A stretch of DNA of 64,000 bases from JBCCQH01 sp039024435. GTDB lineage: Bacteria; Bacteroidota; Bacteroidia; J057; JADKCL01. Location of the stretch: positions 1 through 64,000 of the forward strand of contig JBCCQH010000011.1 of NCBI GenBank assembly GCA_039024435.1, given 5' to 3'. The notes beneath the pieces are model-generated. The model worked only from the letters and a program-made list of their open reading frames with translations, was not told the origin of the DNA and did no database searches. A program made the translations under genes and the position numbers. Positions 41,989-51,595 of the stretch are shown here, in pieces (position 1 is the first letter of the stretch; each line of letters opens with the position of its first letter).

Positions 41989-43634
41989 TGCGATTTTGCT
42001 TTGCGTGCGTTTTCAATTGCCCGGCGAGCGTCCTCCTTTTGCTTCTCCCGCAGCGCGATCAATTCTTCAATCGTCATCGTGGACCGATCCGGCCCCTTTT
42101 TGCCCTTGCGCTTGCGGAAAGGGATCCAGCCAAACAGCGTCTTGTAGATATTGTACCAGTTTTGCGAGTACATAATCTTCGAGTCGGTCGCCGATTGGTA
42201 GGTAAACAGCATCGCCAACGGAAACATAACGAGGATGGGTAGCCAAACCCCTACCCACACAGTGAGGATTTCGTCCCGGGCAAACTTTTTCCCCTGAATC
42301 ATCAGGATGTAGAACAGGATAAAAAACAGGATCGAGAAGATGACCGGCAGCCCGATGCCCCCTTTCCGAATGATGGCCCCGAGCGGCGCGCCCAGAAAGA
42401 GAAACACCAAACAGGAGGTTGGCAGCATCCAGCGGTTGTTTTGCTCGATTTGGAATTTGCGGATTTTAAGCTCCTCCCGGTCGATCCGGTCCTGGATGAT
42501 TCCCGCGTAATTTTTAACCGAACGCGCTTGCTGCAAAGCTTTGTTCAACAGTTCTTCTCCATCGAGGTCAGGAAACCATTCGTGGACCGCTTTCTGAGAA
42601 TCCGGCTCCAAGCGGCCATCCGCGTCGTAGGTACTGCTGTCAATCGCAATTGTCTTTTTCAAAGCGCTGTTCATGGCCGTATCTACGTGGAGGTACTTCC
42701 GGTTGTAGTCCTTGAGATCGGTGACGTACTTGTCCGTCCGGACGGCCATGCTATCGGTCGCAGCGTACAGCTCAAAAATGTCGAGCATGTAATGGTGGTT
42801 GGCAAAGGTGGTTTCGTCCGATTCTTCCAGGTCAAAGCCGGACAAGGCCACGCGGTACTGCAAGGTGTCGAAATAGAACCGCTGATACTGATTTTTCTTC
42901 TTTTGGTTGGGATCCTTGACCACACTTTCGTGAATCACCCCATCCCAAAGCGTCATCATGAGGTAGCCCGTCTCTAGGCTCTGGACCATCTTTCCCCGCT
43001 CCGCGAGGGTAATCCGGTTGTTGCCGACCTGATCGGTGTGATCGAAGATTTTGATGTTGTAGACGATGTCCGCTTCCCGGTCAATGTCGGTGCAATGGAT
43101 CACCATTCCGTCCACGCCGTTGTAAAAGTGCCCCGCTTTCAGGGCAAAGGTTGGCTTCACGTTGCTCACGTCAAAGATGAGCGTGTAGAGTTTCAGATTG
43201 GCCTGGGGCATAATGTAAAAAGAGAACAACAAGCTGAAAATCGTCGTGACCAATGTGATGTTCGTGAGCGGCGCCATGGTCCGAAACAAGCCGATGCCCC
43301 CCGATTTCATCGCCGCCAGTTCGTAGCGTTCCCCCAGATTGCCCATCGTGAGCAGGGAGGACAAAAGTACCCCCAAGGGGATGGCCAGGGGAACCAGCGT
43401 CATGCACGCGTACAGAAATATTTTGCCCAAAACCGCCGCCTCAATCCCTTTTCCAAAAAGATCGTCGATGTATTTGGCGAGAAACTGCAACACCAGGATG
43501 AACAAGATTACCGTGAAGGCCGCCATAAAGGGCCCCACGTAGGCGCGAAGAATAAGTTTGTGCAGCCTTTTCAAATCTTTTGCGTGCTTTTCGTGGCGAT
43601 GGGCAAAAATACTGTCCCGGAACAGATTTTTCAA
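41985..43634 (-). CDS. LptF/LptG-family LPS export permease, second member
   Basis: A 549-residue paralogue of the 38882-40432 product with the same layout: N-terminal helices (LILRAYVGPFMAAFTVILFILVLQFL), MGNLGERYELAAMKSGGIGLFRTMAP, a periplasmic jellyroll, then LVFLFLGAPLGAIIRKGG and further helices. The C-terminal tail is Lys/Arg/Glu-rich. The first start in frame is TTG at 43634; another TTG at 43574 would give MKRLHKLILRAYVGPF, which lines up exactly with the start of the paralogue and may be the real one. Likely the partner subunit in the LptBFG exporter. Confidence 0.88.
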   Translation of the reverse strand: MKNLFRDSIFAHRHEKHAKDLKRLHKLILRAYVGPFMAAFTVILFILVLQFLAKYIDDLFGKGIEAAVLGKIFLYACMTLVPLAIPLGVLLSSLLTMGNLGERYELAAMKSGGIGLFRTMAPLTNITLVTTIFSLLFSFYIMPQANLKLYTLIFDVSNVKPTFALKAGHFYNGVDGMVIHCTDIDREADIVYNIKIFDHTDQVGNNRITLAERGKMVQSLETGYLMMTLWDGVIHESVVKDPNQKKKNQYQRFYFDTLQYRVALSGFDLEESDETTFANHHYMLDIFELYAATDSMAVRTDKYVTDLKDYNRKYLHVDTAMNSALKKTIAIDSSTYDADGRLEPDSQKAVHEWFPDLDGEELLNKALQQARSVKNYAGIIQDRIDREELKIRKFQIEQNNRWMLPTSCLVFLFLGAPLGAIIRKGGIGLPVIFSILFFILFYILMIQGKKFARDEILTVWVGVWLPILVMFPLAMLFTYQSATDSKIMYSQNWYNIYKTLFGWIPFRKRKGKKGPDRSTMTIEELIALREKQKEDARRAIENARKAKSQ

Positions 43635-43703
43635 TCACAAATATCACGCCACGATCCCGCCCACCGGGGATTTTCTGGCAAAGTGACCGCTTTCCTGGAC
43701 AAC

Positions 43704-45446
43704 TCACCACTCTCCCAGCCAAAATCCGGGCCGAAAGTTGTAGATCGGCGCCTGGGCAAATTCCTTTTTTACAATCATGCAGTTCTCATTCGCCCAGAGA
43801 AATATGTACGGCTGCGCTTCATAAATCTTCTTCTGAATCTGGTAGGAAATCGACTTGCGGTTGTCGGGGTCGGTCGTGTTGTCGTAGGCCTCGATGAGGG
43901 CATCCGATTGCTCGTCGCCAAACCCGATAAAATTCGAACCCGAACCGAAGTTCTTGCGGTGCCAGATTTGGGCGTAAGAATCTTCGTTGGGATCCGACAC
44001 CCAAGCGCCCACCACCAGGTCAAAATCACCTTTTTTAAGGCGTTCAAGATAGTCCTTCCAGGGCAACTCAGTGACCGAAATCAAGATCCCCGCCTGCCGC
44101 GCCTGGGCCGCCAGGTGCTCCGCGATCAGCTTGCGCGAAGGCTTGTTCTCATTGTATATGATCTCCATGACGCACTCGACCCGCGCCCCCGAGAGGGTCT
44201 TGTCGAGAAATCCATTGCCGTCCGAGTCCTTCCATCCCGCCGCGGAGAGGATCGACTTGGCTTCCTCGGGCGCGTAGGGAATCAGCGCGAGGTCCCGATT
44301 GCGAAACTCCGGTCGGTAAGCCGGATACTCCGCCGCGATCCGGGTTCCGAGACCGAACCGCACCTTGTCCAGCAAGAGGTCCACCTGCACCAAGCGTGCC
44401 AAGGCCCGGCGCACCTCTAGGTCGGCCAGGACCGGGCTGCGGCCCCGCTCCTCCCCTCGGATATTCATCCCGATGTACTCGTAAGAATACTGGGGCGGCG
44501 AATGGAACACGTACATGTCCCGCAACTTGGGAATGTCACTCAGTTCAAAATACAGATTGGGCTGAACCGAGGTGTACACGTCGACACTCCCCTGAAAAAT
44601 CGACGAGCGCACCCGGGCCTCGTCTCTGAGGATGCGAAACTCAATCGCCGCTGGATTTTGCTGGAAAAACATGTGGTCCGCGCCCGCCTTCCGGCCCCAA
44701 AATTTCTTATTGGAGGTCAATTCAATGTTCTTTCCGCGCCGCCAAGCGGACAGCAAATAAGGACTGCAGGTCGCATCATTGTTGAAAGATTCGCCGGAAA
44801 TACCGAATCCATTGACCCGCTCGGCGATCAGCTTGAGCACGGCTAGCTTTTCCGCCGCGATCTGCGAGGGATCCGCGAGGTCGGCAAAGGCAATCTCCGC
44901 CATCTGATTTTCTGGGTCAAAATAGTTCCGGGACAGCACCGCAAAGTCGCCGGTCACCCGCAAGCCCTGCGCGCTGGCCTGCTTCAGGCGAATCTGTACC
45001 TCGTAGTCACTCCTCGCTTCGGCCGCTTGGATCACCGCGTAGTGGCTGCGCTTCTGCGAATTGTTCACGTAGGGGTTTTTGACCAGCTTCAGGCTGAAAA
45101 CCACGTCCTCCGCCGTGAGCTTTTTCCCCGAATTGAAACGGGCCGAAGCATCAATCTTGTAAGTGTAGGCCAATCCATCCGCCGAAACCTTCGGCAACTC
45201 GTAGGCCAGCAGCGGGACAAACTTGCCCGAACTTTTTTCCACCCGCAACAGCGAGTAAAACAGGTATTCGTTCAAATAGGAGCCGGTTGCGGAAAAATTC
45301 GTCAGCGGATTCAGCTTATCTACGTCGGAAGACTCCCCGATGACCAGCCGTTCCATTCCCTGCCCAACCGCCAGCACAGGCAGCAAAGCGATCCAGCCCG
45401 CCAGCGCCCAGCAGGCCCAGCTCCATTGATATTGCCACTTTTTCAT
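43704..45446 (-). CDS. ABC-transporter peptide/solute-binding protein (SBP family 5)
   Basis: A 580-residue exported protein; ATG at 45446 gives a signal peptide (WSWACWALAGWIALLPVLAVG). The mature protein follows the DppA/OppA fold: GESSDVDKLNPLTNFSATGSYLNEYLFYSLLRVE, YTYKIDASARFNSGKKLTAEDVVFSLKLVKNP, and DLVVGAWVSDPNEDSYAQIWHRKNFGSGSNFIGFGDEQSDALI. It should bind peptides or similar solutes for import, but no permease or ATPase gene is present nearby, so its transporter is elsewhere. It follows the PNGase F-like gene on the same strand. Confidence 0.88.
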   Translation of the reverse strand: MKKWQYQWSWACWALAGWIALLPVLAVGQGMERLVIGESSDVDKLNPLTNFSATGSYLNEYLFYSLLRVEKSSGKFVPLLAYELPKVSADGLAYTYKIDASARFNSGKKLTAEDVVFSLKLVKNPYVNNSQKRSHYAVIQAAEARSDYEVQIRLKQASAQGLRVTGDFAVLSRNYFDPENQMAEIAFADLADPSQIAAEKLAVLKLIAERVNGFGISGESFNNDATCSPYLLSAWRRGKNIELTSNKKFWGRKAGADHMFFQQNPAAIEFRILRDEARVRSSIFQGSVDVYTSVQPNLYFELSDIPKLRDMYVFHSPPQYSYEYIGMNIRGEERGRSPVLADLEVRRALARLVQVDLLLDKVRFGLGTRIAAEYPAYRPEFRNRDLALIPYAPEEAKSILSAAGWKDSDGNGFLDKTLSGARVECVMEIIYNENKPSRKLIAEHLAAQARQAGILISVTELPWKDYLERLKKGDFDLVVGAWVSDPNEDSYAQIWHRKNFGSGSNFIGFGDEQSDALIEAYDNTTDPDNRKSISYQIQKKIYEAQPYIFLWANENCMIVKKEFAQAPIYNFRPGFWLGEW

Positions 45447-45533
45447 AATCCGTTCCAATTCCAAATCGCTGCTCGAACGCCGTCTTGATTCAAACCTGCG
45501 ATCTTGCTCGCGCAGAATTAAATCCACCGCCGT

Positions 45534-48500
45534 TCAAAGCTTTTGCAGCATCTTTGTCCGGAGGCGATCTCCGTCCTGCACCTTCAGCAAGTAACGTCCG
45601 GCCGGCAGAGCCGCCAGCCCAATCGTACCCTGCAATGTTCCCTTGCCCCCCGTCACCGCGCAATCCTGCGCCCACACCCGACGGCCTTGCAGATCAAACA
45701 CCGCCAGTTGCACCACGGCACCAGATAGTCCTTCCAGCGCAAAGTTAAAATCACTTCCAGAGGGGTTCGGCCAGATGCTCATTCGCTCCATCTGCGTGAC
45801 CTCCCGCCCCACGGTGAGCCCATCGGTCCAGAAGTGATGTTCAAAAAACCGCCCAAATTCCGGCTCAAAAGCTTCCCGCAGGGTGCCAAATTCCACAAGC
45901 CGCGCGTAGCCCTGCCCGTTCTGCGGGTAGAACCAGTAGTACAACCCATTGTCCGCCACGTCGTCAAAGCGCAACTTGTAACACCCCGCCGGGAGATTCA
46001 AGTCCTCGATCAAGGTCAGATTCGGCCCCAGGAAAATCGTGTTTTCCGCCACGATACTGTCGTTTTCGTCGTAGACCTTCCAAGTCGTTTCGTTGCCGTT
46101 GTTGTTCGTACGCCAGTTCACCGACAGCCCTCCACTGTACACCGCCCAGGGTTCGTAGGCAGAATAAAAGACATCGTTGTCGGTCTGCTCATCGGTGCCG
46201 CCATTGGGCTGGGAGATCCGGACCTCAAATACATTGGCGGTGCCGCCGTTCCAGAAGGTAGGATTGCTCAAGGGCAGGATCACCTCCTCGGTCTCGCGGA
46301 AGGCCAGACTTCCCGTCCAAGAATAACTCACCGGGGTTCCGCCCCGCACGTTATAACTGAACTCCAGGCTGGTGAGCGGGGTGCTGCCTTCGTTTTTGAT
46401 GATGACCGTCGGCTGCGAGCAAGCCGGATTGAAGCGCGCGTAGCGGGAGCGGTCGGAGGGCACCTTGACCTTTTCGATGGCCGCATTGAGCGCAAAGTTT
46501 TTCGGACCGTACCCGACCAGCAAGTGCGAGGTCAGGTAGCGGGTATCGCCCGGATTGCCGATGTTCTGAATGCCGTACTCGACATTGATCGTATCGCCAG
46601 CTTGGGCCAAACTGTCCAGCGGAAACTCCTGCAAATCAGTCGGGTCGCCCGGACACCAGCCAGAACGATCAAACAGCCAGGTGCCGCCCTGCGGATACAC
46701 CGGGACATCGGCGCATTCCTTCCAAACCGTCCAGTTCCATTCTGCCGGACCCTGGTCGATGTTTACAAAGTGGTCGCGCGGGATAAATTCCCCCTCCTGC
46801 CCGTGACCGGTGATCATCGTGCGGATCTTCCATTCGGATTCATTCGCCGGCAAAACCACGTCGCGCGGCTCCATGATGCGGTCGGCGGCGTAATTTGCGT
46901 AATTGTTGCCCGGCTGGCCCAAGGTTCCAGTGAGCGGCCAGACATTGCGGATACTTTTGACCTCGCGCGGCGGCGTACCCTCAATGAGCAGAAACTTGAT
47001 GTCCATTTCCTCCTGGTTTTGCCCGCCCCGGTGCAGGTACATGTAGACCGGCCCGTGCAACACCGGCGCAAAATCGGTCACGTCAAACTCCCACATCTCC
47101 CCGGTCGGTCCCAGGTCCAGCCCATTGCCGTAAGGCGTCACAAAAGACATGAGCTCCAAGTCCATGAAGCCTTTGCGGAAATAATTGAACGAATTGATGG
47201 CCAGGCTCGAATCGACCGCCGGCGCGACCGAATCGATTACATTGCCCTGAGCATCGTAGACGTACTGCATCGTGGCCGCCCAACCGGAAAATGTCCCCAA
47301 AGTGTCCAGATCACTGCCGTTCAACCCAAACTCCGTGATGATATTCGGGTCGAAAGCAATCGAGTCCACCACCGGCAGCGCGTTCAGCGTTTGGTTGTAA
47401 ACTCCACGCAGAAAAGTCGTTCGGGGCCGATCCGCCGTTGGGACCAGCGCCTTAAAAATGTCCCTCCCCGCAAGGTGATCGCTGAACGGCCCACCGAACT
47501 TGAGACCGGTGCGGTTGCCGGGCGTAGCGTCCCCCGCCGGCTGACTCGCCTCCTCATCGAAGCGGTAATAGAGGAACAATCCACTTTCGTTGCCGGCGAG
47601 GCGGCGCAAGCGGTTGTCCTGGATCTCGGTTGCCGTCCGCACCGTGTTCCAGACCCGGAATTCATCGATGTGGGCCTCCACGCGGTTGTTGGCATTGCGG
47701 TTCTCCCCGACGGTAAGGTCTTGCACCAAATTGTCCACCGTGCCGTTCAGCGTCGCGACATTGACCCCGTCCAGGTAGAGCGTCGTGGTCTGACTGGCAC
47801 TGTCGAGGGTCACCGCTACGTGCTGCCAGTCGCCCGTGATCGGCCCAAAATTTCCGGTTTGGTTATCGCCCAGCAAGCGGATGTTATCGTTGCCATCCAG
47901 GTCGATCTGGAAATCGCGACCGGTATTCCCGATGTTGAAAAAACTTTTGTACTGGCCCTGCCCCATCCTCGTCACGCGGGCGTAGAATTCGACCGTCATC
48001 TGGGGAAAGGAAACATTCCCCCCACTGGGCGTCCACACGATGCGGTCATCCACCCCGTCAAACTTGCAAAACCGGTCCAGGCCCACCGAGTGGACCCCAG
48101 CGGAAAATGCCTGGGCATCCTTGCGCACACTGTAATTGCTCCCGGGACCATTCAGATCGTACGAGAACTCTACGAGCAGATTGTCCGTGCCATTCCAATT
48201 GAAGGCCTGGAAGAAAGGCAGCGTCTGCAACCCGGTGCCGGGAAACTGCGTGCTCAGAAAATAGACATCCTGCCACGCTGGACCATCGGGGACGATTTCG
48301 GTGAGGGCATTTCCCGAATAGACCCGCAGGCGCACGCGCAGGTAGCGCAACTGACTCCCGAGACTCGCCAGATCGAGCCGCATGCCCGTGATCGGACCGG
48401 CCGTGAGCCCCGCCCCCGTCAACTCAGAAGCCCGCCAGAGAAACTGACTTTTCGCCGCGGGAATGCTCGCCTCAAACGGGGGAGCAAACGTTCCTGCCCC

Positions 48501-48935
48501 CACCCCGAAATCGTAAGCCGATTCCGAGACCACCGAGTTGTACACCATTTGGTATTGGGTGTCCGCGATGAACGCGTAAGTCGGGACAAAGGTATAGTCA
48601 AAAGTCGCACCGGAAAATCCAGTCACCGTATGCGTCGGGTGTTCCAGCCGGGCCGAATCCACCTGACTCGAATCCCGGATCACCGTATTGCAACTGTAGT
48701 CCCATTCCCGACAACCCGTATTGCCATTGCCCACCGCTGCATTGTGACACCGCATCCGGTACTGCATGATGATTTTGCGGTAAGTCTGACCAGTATCGGC
48801 GGGGAACTGCCAAGTGCCCGCCCGGGCGGTCGAATCAAATGTCAGGGTTTGCACCACCGTCGTATCCTGGGCGTTCAGGAGACCAATCGGGCCCCCCAGC
48901 AGGACCAACCAAAGGAGAGTTAAATTTTTGCGCAT
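45534..48935 (-). CDS. PNGase F-like secreted protein with LamG domain and T9SS type A sorting signal
   Basis: A 1133-residue exported protein (signal peptide to LLNAQ). Residues ~24-130 resemble the N-terminal domain of peptide-N-glycosidase F, with GCREWDYSC at 75-83 matching the catalytic EWD region (Asp79). A LamG/pentraxin-type domain is inserted at ~285-465 (DGVDDRIVWTP ... HIDEFRVWN). From ~640 the C-terminal PNGase F-like domain resumes (MITGHGQEGEFIPRDHFVN; CADVPVYPQGGTWLFDRSGWCPG near 740-765). Ig-like and jelly-roll parts follow, and the last ~75 residues (SIWPNPSGSDFNFAL ... KMLQKL) are a type A sorting domain. It may remove or bind N-glycans outside the cell. Confidence 0.82.
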   Translation of the reverse strand: MRKNLTLLWLVLLGGPIGLLNAQDTTVVQTLTFDSTARAGTWQFPADTGQTYRKIIMQYRMRCHNAAVGNGNTGCREWDYSCNTVIRDSSQVDSARLEHPTHTVTGFSGATFDYTFVPTYAFIADTQYQMVYNSVVSESAYDFGVGAGTFAPPFEASIPAAKSQFLWRASELTGAGLTAGPITGMRLDLASLGSQLRYLRVRLRVYSGNALTEIVPDGPAWQDVYFLSTQFPGTGLQTLPFFQAFNWNGTDNLLVEFSYDLNGPGSNYSVRKDAQAFSAGVHSVGLDRFCKFDGVDDRIVWTPSGGNVSFPQMTVEFYARVTRMGQGQYKSFFNIGNTGRDFQIDLDGNDNIRLLGDNQTGNFGPITGDWQHVAVTLDSASQTTTLYLDGVNVATLNGTVDNLVQDLTVGENRNANNRVEAHIDEFRVWNTVRTATEIQDNRLRRLAGNESGLFLYYRFDEEASQPAGDATPGNRTGLKFGGPFSDHLAGRDIFKALVPTADRPRTTFLRGVYNQTLNALPVVDSIAFDPNIITEFGLNGSDLDTLGTFSGWAATMQYVYDAQGNVIDSVAPAVDSSLAINSFNYFRKGFMDLELMSFVTPYGNGLDLGPTGEMWEFDVTDFAPVLHGPVYMYLHRGGQNQEEMDIKFLLIEGTPPREVKSIRNVWPLTGTLGQPGNNYANYAADRIMEPRDVVLPANESEWKIRTMITGHGQEGEFIPRDHFVNIDQGPAEWNWTVWKECADVPVYPQGGTWLFDRSGWCPGDPTDLQEFPLDSLAQAGDTINVEYGIQNIGNPGDTRYLTSHLLVGYGPKNFALNAAIEKVKVPSDRSRYARFNPACSQPTVIIKNEGSTPLTSLEFSYNVRGGTPVSYSWTGSLAFRETEEVILPLSNPTFWNGGTANVFEVRISQPNGGTDEQTDNDVFYSAYEPWAVYSGGLSVNWRTNNNGNETTWKVYDENDSIVAENTIFLGPNLTLIEDLNLPAGCYKLRFDDVADNGLYYWFYPQNGQGYARLVEFGTLREAFEPEFGRFFEHHFWTDGLTVGREVTQMERMSIWPNPSGSDFNFALEGLSGAVVQLAVFDLQGRRVWAQDCAVTGGKGTLQGTIGLAALPAGRYLLKVQDGDRLRTKMLQKL

Positions 48936-49496
48936 AGTTAATCGGGACTTGAACCAGTAGTTTGACTGGCTTCAATATAGTCATCCGCCACGAGAATTTC
49001 TATCGGGTTCCGGGCGTCCTGCATCCTTTTTGGCCCGCCAACCCCAGATTTTGGGGTGGCGATTTTGTTATCTGCACACTCAACCTGCTTGGTGAAATCT
49101 GCCCCTTTCCGGATTCCGCTCCCCCCCCTTGGGTCCGCCCGATATACCGGTGGAAGGTGTTTTTCGGTTTAACTTTTGCCGGGGGCGGCCGCCGACCCTC
49201 CACCTGAGCGTCGGCACCAGGCTGTTCCGGGAGTTCGCGGGGCTCCGTCCCGCCGGTCTCAAAGACCGGCCCGACCGCGGTCCCTCCCATCCTTGCCGCA
49301 GGAACAGCACCCCATTGGCCCCGTGGCCGCCTCGGTGCAAGTTGGCCAACTAAAATGCAGGGCGCACATTCGCCCAAAACCCTACCCCATTGATCCAGCC
49401 CCGCTGTCCGACCCAAGATCCGTTTCTCTTTTCCGGAATGGCAGCGTAAATTACCCCCCGAACAATTGACAAACCGATGACCAAAACCATCCTCCC
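48936..49496. other. 561-bp intergenic region
   Basis: No supported gene. Apart from GC-rich repeat copy 3 (49181-49302), nothing was recognised. Confidence 0.6.
49181..49302 (+). repeat. GC-rich dispersed repeat, copy 3
   Basis: Same core and order as copy 1. The 3' hairpin here is gccggtc-tcaaa-gaccggc, different in sequence and length from copies 1 and 2 but still paired. Confidence 0.8.
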
Positions 49497-50408
49497 ATGC
49501 GCCTGACCCTTCTCGGAACGACCAGCATGATGCCGACCCGGGAGCGGGCCCATTCCGCCCACTTTCTGGAATACAAAGGCGATGGCATCCTGTTTGACTG
49601 CGGTGAAGGCACCCAACGCCAAATTTTGCTGGCCGGAATCAACCGGCAAAAAACAAAAATTGTCTGCCTGAGCCACTGGCACGGCGATCATGCAGCCGGG
49701 TTGGTGGCCTTTTTACAAAGTGTGACCCGGGACCAGCCCCCGGGTACGGCTCCCATCCAACTGATCGGCCCGCCCGGCTCCGCCGAGCACTACCACCACC
49801 TCAGCCGGTGCATGGCCACCGATACACCTTACAATGTAGAAGTCCAGGAAATCAACGCCCCCGAGGTCACCTTGGTGCTGAAAGCGAAGGACTACCAAAT
49901 TCACGCCCGCAACCTGGAACACGCCATCCCAACCCTAGGCTTCTCTTTTACGGAGATCTCGCACCGCAACATCGACAAGGAATGGATGCAGCGGGAAGGG
50001 ATTCCGCCGGGGCCACACCTGCGGGCACTCAAAGAAGGGCAAGCGGTGGAAGTTGCCGGCCGCGTGATCCGGCCGGAAGAAGCCACGTATCCGACCAAGA
50101 CCCGAAAGTTTGCCTACGTGGCCGATACGCGGTGCTGTCCGGGCACCGTCGAAATCGCACGGGGAGCCGACCTATTGCTCTGCGAAGCGACCCATTTGCA
50201 GGAAAATGCAGAAAAAGCCCACGCCCACTTTCACCTAACCGCCCGCCAGGCCGCCGAAATTGCCCGGGATGCCGGCGCCGAGCAGTTGGTGCTGACCCAC
50301 TTCTCCCAGCGCTACCCCAATACACTCACCCACGTCGCCGAGGCCCAAGCGGTCTTCCCCAACGCCATGGCGGGAGAAGACTTCCTGCAAGTGGAAATCA
50401 CAAAATGA
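49497..50408 (+). CDS. rnz: Ribonuclease Z
   Basis: A 303-residue metallo-beta-lactamase-fold nuclease that trims tRNA 3' trailers. The zinc motif SHWHGDHAAG has H60, H62, D64 and H65; GTTSMMPTRERAHSAHFLE and FDCGEGTQRQIL near the N-terminus, YVADTRCCP (~205), EATHLQ (~225) and LTHFSQRY (~265) complete the family pattern. Length fits the short bacterial type. It ends VEITK with TGA at 50406. Confidence 0.95.
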   Translation: MRLTLLGTTSMMPTRERAHSAHFLEYKGDGILFDCGEGTQRQILLAGINRQKTKIVCLSHWHGDHAAGLVAFLQSVTRDQPPGTAPIQLIGPPGSAEHYHHLSRCMATDTPYNVEVQEINAPEVTLVLKAKDYQIHARNLEHAIPTLGFSFTEISHRNIDKEWMQREGIPPGPHLRALKEGQAVEVAGRVIRPEEATYPTKTRKFAYVADTRCCPGTVEIARGADLLLCEATHLQENAEKAHAHFHLTARQAAEIARDAGAEQLVLTHFSQRYPNTLTHVAEAQAVFPNAMAGEDFLQVEITK

Positions 50409-50837
50409 GCGTGGGCGCGGATCAGGCGCCATTGGATACGGGCGAAATTTATCGCGCTCGACCGAGGACCCCGCAAATCCCAAGATCACCTCCGGCATCC
50501 GGGTGTCACTACCTTTGTCTTTTTATGGACCAGGAGTGGCATAACTCTATGAAGACGAAAGACATAGGTGTACTACAGCGGAACCAGCGGTTCAATCAAA
50601 TGGTCCTCCCCGATCTCCGCCGGGATTTCGCATTCCGGGGAAGACGCCGTGCTCATCGGGGCGGCACCGCAGATAGAATCGGCGGTATTTGATCGTATCC
50701 GGCAAACTCCCGACTCCGGGCCGGGTTACGGCTAGGCATGGGCCCGGTGGCCCCGGGGAATCGGAACCCGGTCGACTTCGCGGAGCCGCAGTTTTCCGCA
50801 ATTCACCCGAAACCGAGCCAGCGGGAGCAGCCGGCGA
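50409..50837. other. 429-bp region without a supported gene
   Basis: A 96-codon frame starts at 50405 (ATGA overlap with the rnz stop), but its product is Arg/Pro-rich and lacks protein-like order, so it is not called. Short inverted repeats such as gggcccggtggcccc lie near 50740. Confidence 0.5.
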
Positions 50838-51539
50838 TCAATTGGGACGCAGCGCGCTCATTCCCCCGTCAATGCCCAAAATCTGACCGGAAATCCAGCG
50901 CGCCTGCTCCGATAACAAGAAGGAAGCCATGGCTGCGATGTCCTCCGGCGTTCCAATCATCTTGAGCGGGTGGCGCTCGGCGCTGGCCGCCCGCCGCTGC
51001 TCATTTGAAAGTAGGCGTGCGGCCAGGTCAGTATCCGTGAGGGAAGGCGCGATGGCATTGACCCGGACTTTGGGGGCAAATTCGGCCGCCAGGGTCCGGG
51101 TGATGCCTTCCAGAGCGCCTTTGGCCGCGGCAATCGAAGCGTGAAAGGGCATCCCCTGCTGCACCGCCACCGTGGAAAACAGCACGACCGATGCCCCTCC
51201 GGCCTTTTTTAGCGGCTTCTCCAAAGCCTGAATCGCTTTGATCGCCCCGAGGACATTGACCCGATAGTCTTCTTCAAAATCGGTGACTTTGAGTCCCCGG
51301 AAGGGCTTCAAGTTGATCGTTCCGGGCAGGTAGGCCAGGCCGTGGACCTCACTGGGCAGATCCCCACTGGGAAACTCGCCGGACACCGCATCGGCGGTGA
51401 TCAACTCGACGTTGGCGGCGGTAACTCCGGTTCCGGTGCGGGAAAGAGAATAGATATGATTTTCGCTTTGGCGGGAGAGCATTTCCACGAGGCTGTAGCC
51501 AATGCCCTTACTTCCGCCGACGACAACGATGTTCTTCAT
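50838..51539 (-). CDS. Short-chain dehydrogenase/reductase with non-canonical active site
   Basis: A 233-residue SDR. The cofactor motif GGSKGIG (8-14) and the helix region VRVNAIAPSLTDTDLAARLL are clear. The catalytic Ser region reads VLFSTVAVQQ, but where classical SDRs have YxxxK this one has IAAAK (in HASIAAAKGALEG), so the catalytic Tyr is replaced by Ile. It could be non-catalytic, use another residue, or belong to a divergent subgroup. It is third in a minus-strand run after the PlsB-like and gpsA genes, 56 nt beyond gpsA. Confidence 0.85.
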   Translation of the reverse strand: MKNIVVVGGSKGIGYSLVEMLSRQSENHIYSLSRTGTGVTAANVELITADAVSGEFPSGDLPSEVHGLAYLPGTINLKPFRGLKVTDFEEDYRVNVLGAIKAIQALEKPLKKAGGASVVLFSTVAVQQGMPFHASIAAAKGALEGITRTLAAEFAPKVRVNAIAPSLTDTDLAARLLSNEQRRAASAERHPLKMIGTPEDIAAMASFLLSEQARWISGQILGIDGGMSALRPN

Positions 51540-51595
51540 GAGGAGTTCAACCGCCGGGCTTGCGAATTGTTCCCGGAGTCAGAAAAACGCCCCGC

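Noticed and set aside
45834..48923. 1029-codon plus-strand open frame
   Set aside because: Antisense shadow of the PNGase F-like gene; no signal peptide or recognisable motif, while the minus strand has clear domains.
50405..50692. 96-codon frame coupled to rnz by ATGA
   Set aside because: The overlap is suggestive, but the product is Arg/Pro-rich, without hydrophobic core or motif.
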